A stretch of DNA of 5,000 nt. Origin: Arenimonas sp. Lineage in GTDB: Bacteria; Pseudomonadota; Gammaproteobacteria; Xanthomonadales; Xanthomonadaceae. Positions 1 to 5,000 of this stretch are shown in pieces; positions within the stretch are counted from its first letter, which is position 1, and the number at the start of each line of letters is the position of its first letter. Below the pieces are notes generated by a model. The model saw only the letters and a program-made list of their open reading frames with translations, was not told where the DNA came from and did no database searches. The stretch is from assembly GCA_003497545.1 (NCBI GenBank), contig DNNT01000049.1, positions 12,526 through 17,525 on the forward strand. The letters run 5' to 3'. The position numbers and the translations under genes were made by a program.

Positions 1-943
1 CGAGGTCGAAAGCCTCGCGCTCCGGATCGCGCGGGTCGTGCAGCAGCGGCCACAGCGGGAAGGCGTCGTGCGCGCACAGGGCCGTGGGCAGGCCGGTGCG
101 CAGCACGTCCAGGCTGTGCCCCACCAGCGACGACACCAGCACCGCGCCCACGCCCCAGGAGTCCTTGAGCGTGGCGAGGATGGCGGCGACTTCGGCGGAA
201 GACGCGCTGCAGTCGGTGATCGGCGCCGAAAGCTCCCAGCGTTGCAGCGGCGGCGCGTCGAGGTCGGCGTGCAGGCACAGGCGCCGGCCGAAGGGCGGCC
301 TGTCGTGGTCGCCCCGCGCCACCAGCACCAGGTGCGTGCGCTCCGCGTCGGCCGCGGCGAGGTCGCGCACGAAACGTTCGGCGCCGCCGCCCCAGCCGTG
401 CAGCACGTGCAGCAGTACCGGTCGGCCGGGCAGGGCGGGGCGGCCGCCGTGGCGGGCTCGCTCGCGCAGCGCCTGCACGGGCAGCGGCGCATCGGCGTTC
501 GGCAGCACCACGGCCTGGCCCACCTGCAGGCAGGGCAGCAGCGCGCCGCTGCGGAAGGCCGCAGGCGTGGCGCCCGCGCGCCACAGCGAACACTCCGCCG
601 ACCAGCCCTGCCAGGCGAACGCGGCGTGTTCGCCGCAGCTCCAGGCCAGCGCATCGCCGCCACCACCCAAGGGCCAGCGTCCGTCCAGCGGCGACAGCAC
701 ATCCCAGTCGGCGCCGCGCCAGGCGGCCAGCAAACGGCCCAGCGCTGCGTCATCGAAAGCCACGCCCGCGCGCAGCAGGAGCACGTCGCGCCCGGGGTGC
801 GACGCATGGGCACGCGCCAGCGCCGCTTCCGGCGACGCCGCCATGCCGTCCACGCGAACCAGCCCGGCCGGCGCGCCGGAGGGCGCGGCAGCGGTCGGGT
901 CGGCGGTCCAGGTGCTCAGGACCGGGAGGGCAGGGGCATCCAT
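1..943 (-). CDS. Glycosyltransferase, O-antigen/LPS type, C-terminus beyond the left edge
   Basis: This minus-strand frame is open from an ATG at 943-941 to the left edge, giving 314 residues without a stop. The clearest signature is HVLHGWGGGAERFVRDL at residues 179-195, followed by a region ending SSLVGHSLDVLRTGLPT (271-287) and AHDAFPLW (291-298). This series resembles the N-terminal half of GT4-like transferases found in O-antigen and surface polysaccharide clusters of xanthomonads and pseudomonads, where a glycine loop contacts the nucleotide-sugar and sugars are added in the cytoplasm. The C-terminal donor-binding half, with the usual E-x7-E motif, would lie outside the window. Residues 29-90 (including HPGRDVLLLRAGV at 49-61 and DVLSPLDGRW at 81-90) look like a degenerate fragment of a GT2 fold, so the protein may descend from a multidomain transferase. 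The start is uncertain: the frame is open further upstream (GTG at 994-992), and no good ribosome site precedes 943. Substrate unknown. Transcribed divergently from mrcB. Confidence 0.8.
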   Translation of the reverse strand, partial: MDAPALPVLSTWTADPTAAAPSGAPAGLVRVDGMAASPEAALARAHASHPGRDVLLLRAGVAFDDAALGRLLAAWRGADWDVLSPLDGRWPLGGGGDALAWSCGEHAAFAWQGWSAECSLWRAGATPAAFRSGALLPCLQVGQAVVLPNADAPLPVQALRERARHGGRPALPGRPVLLHVLHGWGGGAERFVRDLAAADAERTHLVLVARGDHDRPPFGRRLCLHADLDAPPLQRWELSAPITDCSASSAEVAAILATLKDSWGVGAVLVSSLVGHSLDVLRTGLPTALCAHDAFPLWPLLHDPRDPEREAFDL

Positions 944-1009
944 GCGCAGGTTCAGTCTCGGGTGGGGGCGGGGGTGGCCTGATAGACTTGCCACACCTCC
1001 GGATTATCC
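944..1009. promoter_or_regulatory. Divergent intergenic gap, presumed to hold promoters for both directions
   Basis: These 66 bases separate two divergently oriented genes, so promoters for the glycosyltransferase and for the mrcB operon must lie here or within the flanking coding sequence. I see no good sigma-70 pair. TAGACT (983-988) is a four-of-six match to a -10 box for the plus strand, but no -35 box lies at the proper distance. GGATTATCC (1001-1009), directly before the mrcB start, is a small inverted repeat of GGAT/ATCC around one base. The minus strand carries GGAGGTG (1000-994), which looks like a ribosome site but has no start codon at a useful distance. The central part (961-979) is a G-rich run on the plus strand. 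Confidence 0.35.
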
Positions 1010-3370
1010 ATGTCCGTGCCTCGTAACGCTTCCCCCCAAAAATCCGGCGCATCGCCGTCCCGCTTCCGCTGGCGCACCTGGCTGCTGCGCGCCGCGCTGC
1101 TGGCGCTCGGCCTGGCGCTGGGCATCGGCGTGCCCACCTTCTACGTGCTCGACAAGCGCGTGCGCGCCGAATTCGAGGCCCTGGTCTGGCAGGTGCCGAC
1201 CCGCGTCTACGCCCGCCCGCTGCGGCTGGCCCCGGGCACCCGGCTCGACGCCGACACCTTGCTGCTGGAACTCGAGGCCGCGGGTTACCGCGCCGACGGC
1301 GGCGACCTGCCGGGCACCTGGTCGCGCGATGGCAACCGTTTCCACGTCGGCACCCGCGCCTTCACCGACCTCGACGGCCCGGTGCCGGCGATGCGGCTGG
1401 AAGTGCAGCTCTCGGGCGGCAAGGTCGCCCGCGTCGCCGACCGCCGCAGCGGCAAGCCGCTGGACGAGGCCCGCGTGGATCCCGCGCGCATCGCCACGCT
1501 CTACGGCGACGTGAGCGAGGAGCGCCGCCTCGTCCAGCTCAAGGAAGTGCCCTCGCTGCTGGTCACCGGCCTGCAGGCGGTCGAGGACCGCAACTTCAAG
1601 CACCACCACGGCATCGACCCCTGGGGCATGCTGCGCGCGGCCTGGGTGAACGCGCGCGAAGGCGAGCTCGAGCAGGGCGCCAGCACGCTCACCCAGCAGC
1701 TGGTGCGGAACCTGTTCCTGACCCGCGAAAAGCGCTGGAGCCGCAAGTTCAAGGAAATCGCCTACTCGCTGATCATCGAGGCGCGCTACGACAAGCAGCG
1801 CATCCTCGAGGCGTATTTCAACGAGGTGTACCTGGGCCAGCAGGGCAACCAGTCCATCCACGGCATCGCCGCGGCCTCGGAATTCTGGTTCGGGCGTGAT
1901 CTTTCCACCCTGCGCGCGCAGGACATGGCGCTGCTGGTGGGCATGATCCAGGGCCCGTCGGTGTACGACCCGCGCCGCCGCCCCGAGGCCGCCAAGCAGC
2001 GCCGCGACCTGGTGCTGGCAGTGTGGCGCGACACCGGCCTGCTGACTTCCGAAGAGGCCAAGCGCGCCATGGCCGCGGGCCTGGGCGTCAGCCGCCGCCC
2101 GGGCGTGGCCAGCAACCGCAACCCGGCCTTCATGGACCTGGTGCGCCGCCAGCTGGCGCGCGACTACCCCGCCGACGCGCTGCGCGGCGCCGGCCTGAGC
2201 GTGCTCACCACGCTCTCGCCCTCGGCGCAGCTGCTGTCCGAGCGCGGCGTCGCCGGCACGCTCGACAAGGTACAGCGCAAGGACGGCCCGCCGCTGCAGG
2301 CGGGCATGGTGCTCACCGACACCCACGGCGGCGAAGTGCTGGCCATGGTGGGCAACCGCGACCCCGACCAGCCCGGCTTCAACCGCGCGCTGGAAGCGCA
2401 GCGCCCGGTGGGCTCGCTGCTCAAGCCGCTGGTGTACCTGCTGGCGCTGGCCCAGCCCGACGCCTGGTCGCTGGCCACGCCGGTGGACGACGCGCCGGTG
2501 GACCTGGTGCTGCCCAACGGCAAGCGCTGGAACCCGGAAAATTCCGACGGCCGCAGCCACGGACGCGTGAGCCTGGCCGACGCGCTGGCCTTCTCCTACA
2601 ACCAGGCCACGGTGCGCGTGGGCATGGCGGTGGGGCCCGAGCGCCTGGCCGAACTGCTGAAGGTGCTGGCGGGCCTGCGTGCCCAGCCCAATCCCTCGCT
2701 CATTCTGGGTTCGGTCGACCTGAGCCCGTTCGCGATGGCGCAGGTCTACCAGTTCCTCGCTTCGGGCGGGCAGATCCAGCCGTTGCGCGCCGTGCGCGGC
2801 GTGCTCGACCCCAAGGGCAAGGCGATCAACCGCTACGACTTCAGTCCGGCGCCGGCGCAGGAAGGCGACGCCATCGCCGCGCGCCTGGTCACGCTGGCGC
2901 TGCAGGACACCGTGCAGCGCGGCACCGCGAGCCAGCTGCTGCGCGACGGCCTGGGCCACCTGCGCCCGGCCGGCAAGACCGGTACCAGCAACGACAGCCG
3001 CGACAGCTGGTTCGCCGGCTACACCGGCGACCACCTGGCCGTGGTCTGGGTGGGCAACGACCGCAACGAACCTACCGGCCTGTACGGCTCCACCGGCGCG
3101 ATGCGGGTGTGGTCGTCGCTGTTCGCCAAGCTGCCCACCGCGCCGCTCGACGTGGGCATGCAGGGCCTGGAATGGGGCTGGGTGGACGCCGCCGAGTACG
3201 CCACCACCGAAGAAGACTGCGAAGGCGCCCGCCGCTACGCTTTCGTCGCCGGCTACCTGCCGCCCGAACACCTGAGCTGCCAGCGCCGCAGCTGGCTCGA
3301 CTGGTTCCGCTTCGGCGGCGACGAGCGTGGCCGCGACCGGCGCGATGACGAAGAACCAAGGATCGACTGA
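1010..3370 (+). CDS. mrcB: Bifunctional penicillin-binding protein 1B (PBP1b), glycosyltransferase/transpeptidase
   Basis: Class A PBP, 786 residues (E. coli PBP1b has 844), which polymerises lipid II into glycan strands and cross-links the stem peptides in the periplasm. A short basic cytoplasmic tail (1-23) precedes one membrane anchor (about 24-47). Residues about 60-150 fit the small UB2H domain that distinguishes PBP1b from PBP1a and docks the lipoprotein activator. The GT51 domain shows EDRNFKHHHG (192-201, E192 the expected catalytic Glu), GASTLTQQLVRN (223-234), RKFKEI (245-250) and ILEAYFNEVYLGQ (265-277). The transpeptidase domain has SLLK (469-472, S469 the acyl-enzyme serine), SYN (529-531) and KTGTS (656-660), so both activities look intact. 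The only two cysteines, C737 and C757, lie near the C-terminus, like the disulfide pair of E. coli PBP1b. The tail is rich in Arg, Asp and Glu. The start is fixed by an in-frame TAG at 983-985 with no other start codon between; the ribosome site is weak (GGA at 1001-1003). The stop lies one base before the lipoprotein start. Confidence 0.97.
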   Translation: MSVPRNASPQKSGASPSRFRWRTWLLRAALLALGLALGIGVPTFYVLDKRVRAEFEALVWQVPTRVYARPLRLAPGTRLDADTLLLELEAAGYRADGGDLPGTWSRDGNRFHVGTRAFTDLDGPVPAMRLEVQLSGGKVARVADRRSGKPLDEARVDPARIATLYGDVSEERRLVQLKEVPSLLVTGLQAVEDRNFKHHHGIDPWGMLRAAWVNAREGELEQGASTLTQQLVRNLFLTREKRWSRKFKEIAYSLIIEARYDKQRILEAYFNEVYLGQQGNQSIHGIAAASEFWFGRDLSTLRAQDMALLVGMIQGPSVYDPRRRPEAAKQRRDLVLAVWRDTGLLTSEEAKRAMAAGLGVSRRPGVASNRNPAFMDLVRRQLARDYPADALRGAGLSVLTTLSPSAQLLSERGVAGTLDKVQRKDGPPLQAGMVLTDTHGGEVLAMVGNRDPDQPGFNRALEAQRPVGSLLKPLVYLLALAQPDAWSLATPVDDAPVDLVLPNGKRWNPENSDGRSHGRVSLADALAFSYNQATVRVGMAVGPERLAELLKVLAGLRAQPNPSLILGSVDLSPFAMAQVYQFLASGGQIQPLRAVRGVLDPKGKAINRYDFSPAPAQEGDAIAARLVTLALQDTVQRGTASQLLRDGLGHLRPAGKTGTSNDSRDSWFAGYTGDHLAVVWVGNDRNEPTGLYGSTGAMRVWSSLFAKLPTAPLDVGMQGLEWGWVDAAEYATTEEDCEGARRYAFVAGYLPPEHLSCQRRSWLDWFRFGGDERGRDRRDDEEPRID
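3358..3362 (+). promoter_or_regulatory. Ribosome binding site that decides the GTG start of the lipoprotein gene
   Basis: AAGGA lies inside the last codons of mrcB, nine bases before the GTG at 3372. This spacing supports the GTG over the in-frame ATGs upstream (3327 and 3345), which would put a hydrophilic extension before the signal peptide. The site overlapping the end of mrcB suggests the two genes are translationally coupled. Confidence 0.6.
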
Positions 3371-3371
3371 C

Positions 3372-3890
3372 GTGAAGACCCGCACCCTTGCCGCCGCCGC
3401 CCTCGCGCTGCTGCTTTCCGCCTGCGCCACCAGCGCGCCGGCGCCCGAACGCCGCGCCGTGGCGAAGAAGGTGGACCCCGCTGCGGTGGTGGCCGACGTG
3501 CGCGCCACCGGCGAACACGGCCACGAGCTGGAAGTGCAGCCGCTGCGCGACCCGCAGGTGGAAGACCTGCGCCTGCAGGCCCAGTCGCTGGAAGCCGCCG
3601 GCAAGCTCAAGCCCGCCGGCGCCGCGCTCGACCAGGCGCTGGCGATCACGCCCGAAGACCCCGACCTGCTGCAGTGGAAGGCCGAACTGGCCCTGCTGCG
3701 CCGCGCCTGGCAGGAAGCCGAAGTCCTGGCCAACCAGTCCTTCGAACGCGGCCCGAAGCTGGGCGGCCTGTGCCGCCGCAACTGGGCCACCATCGCCCAT
3801 GCCCGCGAACACCGCGGCGCCAGCGACGCCGCCGCCGTCGCGCGCCGCCAGGTGGCGTCCTGCACGGTGGCGCCGCCGGTCCGCATGTAA
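3372..3890 (+). CDS. Small TPR-type outer-membrane lipoprotein, candidate LpoP-like activator of PBP1b
   Basis: Read from the GTG at 3372 this is a 172-residue protein. It opens with a textbook lipoprotein signal: MKTR, a hydrophobic Ala/Leu stretch, then the lipobox LSAC with the lipidated cysteine at C18. Residue +2 is Ala, not Asp, which predicts sorting to the outer membrane. A Pro/Ala-rich linker follows (about 19-58). From about residue 60 there are amphipathic helix pairs of tetratricopeptide type: an Ala/Leu-rich pair ending ALAITPEDPD (89-98), a second pair LLQWKAELALL through EAEVLANQSFERGP, and a third containing NWATIAHAREHRG. C134 and C164 flank the third pair and could form a disulfide. 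TPR lipoproteins of this build include LpoP of Pseudomonas aeruginosa, which activates PBP1b. Its position one base behind mrcB supports that role here, but the function is inferred from architecture and context. A generic TPR lipoprotein is the alternative. The ATG at 3327 would add 15 hydrophilic residues before the signal and is unlikely. Confidence 0.88.
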   Translation: MKTRTLAAAALALLLSACATSAPAPERRAVAKKVDPAAVVADVRATGEHGHELEVQPLRDPQVEDLRLQAQSLEAAGKLKPAGAALDQALAITPEDPDLLQWKAELALLRRAWQEAEVLANQSFERGPKLGGLCRRNWATIAHAREHRGASDAAAVARRQVASCTVAPPVRM

Positions 3891-5000
3891 GTGGGCGACC
3901 TCGCGCAGCGCACGCTCGCCGCGCTGGCCAACGACGGCCCGCTGGCGACCGAACTGGAAGGCTATTCGCCGCGCCCGGCCCAGCAGCAGCTGGCCCGGGC
4001 GGTGGCGGACGCCATGGACGAGCGCGCCACGCTCATCGCCGAAGCCGGCACCGGCACCGGCAAGACCTACGCCTACCTGGTGCCGGCGCTGCTCTCGGGC
4101 CAGCGCGTCATCATTTCCACCGGCACCCGCGCGCTGCAGGACCAGCTCTACCACCGCGACCTGCCGCGCGTGCGCCAGGCGCTGGGCGCGGGCGTGAAGA
4201 CCGCGCTGCTCAAGGGCCGCGCCAATTACCTGTGCCTGTACCGGCTCGAGCAGGCCAAGGGCGAGAAGTTCCAGTCGCGCGAAGTCGTGGCGCAGTTCCA
4301 GCGCGTGGTGGCCTGGGCCGGGCGCACCATGCGCGGCGACCTGGCCGAGCTGGCCGACATCGCCGAAGACTCGCCGCTGTGGCCGCAGGTCACCTCCACC
4401 GCCGACAACTGCCTGGGCGGCGAATGCCCGTTCTGGACCGAGTGTTTCGTGGCCAAGGCGCGCCAGCAGGCGCAGGCGGCCGACGTGGTGGTGGTGAACC
4501 ACCACCTGCTGCTGGCGGACCTGGCGATCAAGCAGGAAGGCTTCGGCGAAATCCTGCCGGGCGCCGCGGCCTTCGTGCTCGACGAGGCGCACCAGCTGCC
4601 GGAACTGGCGGCGCAGTTCTTCGGCGAAGGCCTGGGCGCGCGCCAGCTGCTCGACCTGGCGCGTGATTCGCTGGCCGAGTGCAAGAACGTCACCGCCTCG
4701 CTGGCCACCGTGATGGGTCCGGCACGCGCGCTGGAACAAGCCATGCGCGACCTGCGCCTGGCCATGGACAAACTGCCGCAGCGCGGCCCGCAGGCGCGCC
4801 TGCTCGCGCACCCCGGCGTGCCCGAAGCGCTCGACCAGCTCGCGCACGCGCTGTCGAAGCTGCTGCGCGTGCTCGGCCCGCTCTCCGACGCCTCGCCCGG
4901 CTTCGCCGCCTGCGGCGACCGCGCCGCCGAACTCGTGCGCCGCCTCGCCGCCTGGCGCGACGGGGAAGGGGAGGGCAAAGAAAGGGGGTCAGAGTCAATT
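3891..5000 (+). CDS. yoaA: YoaA/DinG-family Fe-S ATP-dependent DNA helicase, C-terminus beyond the right edge
   Basis: Superfamily 2, XPD/DinG-type helicase; 370 codons are visible, of roughly 640 expected from E. coli YoaA. In order: a Q-motif-like segment GYSPRPAQQQLA (24-35); Walker A EAGTGTGKT (51-59); motif Ia STGTRALQDQLYHRDLP (76-92); four iron-sulfur cysteine ligands at C115, C174, C179 and C185, the last three in NCLGGECPFWTEC; VVNHHLLLAD (201-210); and the Walker B box DEAH (231-234). The blocks KGRANYLCLYRLEQ, DNCLGGEC and DEAHQLPELA match YoaA more closely than DinG. In E. coli YoaA unwinds DNA 5' to 3' with the polymerase III chi subunit HolC and helps repair blocked 3' ends. The GTG at 3891 directly abuts the TAA of the lipoprotein in the same frame; no convincing ribosome site precedes it, so reinitiation is likely. 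The next in-frame ATG (4014) would lose the Q motif. From about residue 358 the sequence departs from the family into GEGEGKERGSESI, overlapping a probable repeat, so the gene may be interrupted or carry an insertion. Confidence 0.93.
   Translation, partial: MGDLAQRTLAALANDGPLATELEGYSPRPAQQQLARAVADAMDERATLIAEAGTGTGKTYAYLVPALLSGQRVIISTGTRALQDQLYHRDLPRVRQALGAGVKTALLKGRANYLCLYRLEQAKGEKFQSREVVAQFQRVVAWAGRTMRGDLAELADIAEDSPLWPQVTSTADNCLGGECPFWTECFVAKARQQAQAADVVVVNHHLLLADLAIKQEGFGEILPGAAAFVLDEAHQLPELAAQFFGEGLGARQLLDLARDSLAECKNVTASLATVMGPARALEQAMRDLRLAMDKLPQRGPQARLLAHPGVPEALDQLAHALSKLLRVLGPLSDASPGFAACGDRAAELVRRLAAWRDGEGEGKERGSESI
4977..5000 (+). repeat. Probable edge of a dispersed REP/RAYT-associated repeat inserted in the helicase gene
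   Basis: The last bases read AAAGAAAGG followed by GGGTCAGAGTCAATT, with the core GGGGTCAGAGTCAATT at 4985-5000. I recall this core as a very abundant short sequence in gammaproteobacterial genomes, including Lysobacter relatives, often near REP-associated tyrosine (Y1) transposase genes. Composition changes here: the coding sequence up to 4960 is GC-rich with C/G wobble bases, while 4962-4988 is nearly all purine and the last bases are A/T-rich. Only the first part of any element is visible, so its length, partner end and contents are unknown. In the helicase frame it reads KERGSESI. Confidence 0.55.

Noticed and set aside
84..1514. A 476-codon plus-strand open frame (and a 314-codon one at 38-982) over the glycosyltransferase.
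   Set aside because: Both give Arg/Ala/Pro/Ser-rich sequence with no domain, while the minus strand encodes a recognisable glycosyltransferase. The longer one also runs deep into mrcB in another frame.
1933..1940. GCTGGTGG, identical to the E. coli Chi octamer, with another on the minus strand at 121-128.
   Set aside because: Both lie in coding sequence made of frequent CTG, GTG and GGC codons, so chance is sufficient; Chi sequences also differ between lineages.
3371..3371. Possible terminators or promoters between the operon genes.
   Set aside because: The gaps are 1 base and 0 bases, and no hairpin followed by a T-run is seen around 3370 or 3890.
1004..3931. A 975-codon open frame on the minus strand opposite mrcB and the lipoprotein gene.
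   Set aside because: Its product is rich in His, Gln, Arg and Ala with no recognisable motif, the usual result of reading GC-rich coding DNA backwards. mrcB on the other strand has all catalytic motifs intact.
3072..4847. A 591-codon minus-strand open frame opposite the end of mrcB, the lipoprotein and the helicase.
   Set aside because: Same low-information composition; it spans three genes with clear homology on the plus strand, so it is an antisense shadow.

Overview
The window is high-GC bacterial DNA, with strong G/C preference at third codon positions, densely packed with genes and carrying no RNA genes. The protein sequences look gammaproteobacterial: a class A PBP1b, a YoaA-type helicase very close in motif order to E. 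coli YoaA, and an O-antigen type glycosyltransferase. Base composition, gene order and the repeat motif at the right edge suggest Xanthomonadaceae (Lysobacter, Luteimonas or Stenotrophomonas-like). That placement is an inference from memory, not a search result.

Layout. Bases 1-943 hold the N-terminal 314 residues of a minus-strand glycosyltransferase that runs off the left edge. A 66-base divergent gap (944-1009) separates it from a compact plus-strand operon. The operon comprises mrcB/PBP1b (1010-3370, complete), a small TPR-type outer-membrane lipoprotein starting at a GTG (3372-3890, complete), and a yoaA-like Fe-S helicase starting at a GTG (3891 to the right edge, partial). The gaps inside the operon are 1 base and 0 bases. 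The lipoprotein and helicase share a reading frame and are separated only by one TAA.

How the genes may work together. PBP1b polymerises and cross-links peptidoglycan in the periplasm. In enterics it is activated by the outer-membrane lipoprotein LpoB. In Pseudomonas aeruginosa the unrelated TPR lipoprotein LpoP does this. The lipoprotein directly behind mrcB has the expected features of an LpoP-like activator, so the first two genes probably form an enzyme/activator pair. The helicase is a DNA-repair protein; its presence may reflect only transcriptional linkage. The glycosyltransferase on the other side probably acts in LPS or other surface polysaccharide synthesis.

Most notable points: (1) the probable PBP1b/LpoP-type pair with overlooked GTG start; (2) the yoaA reading frame runs, at the last ~40 bases, into a purine-rich tract and the motif GGGGTCAGAGTCAATT, which I recognise as a repeat common in these genomes and linked to REP/RAYT-type elements. 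It sits where the helicase should continue into its second half, so the gene may be interrupted or carry an in-frame insertion.
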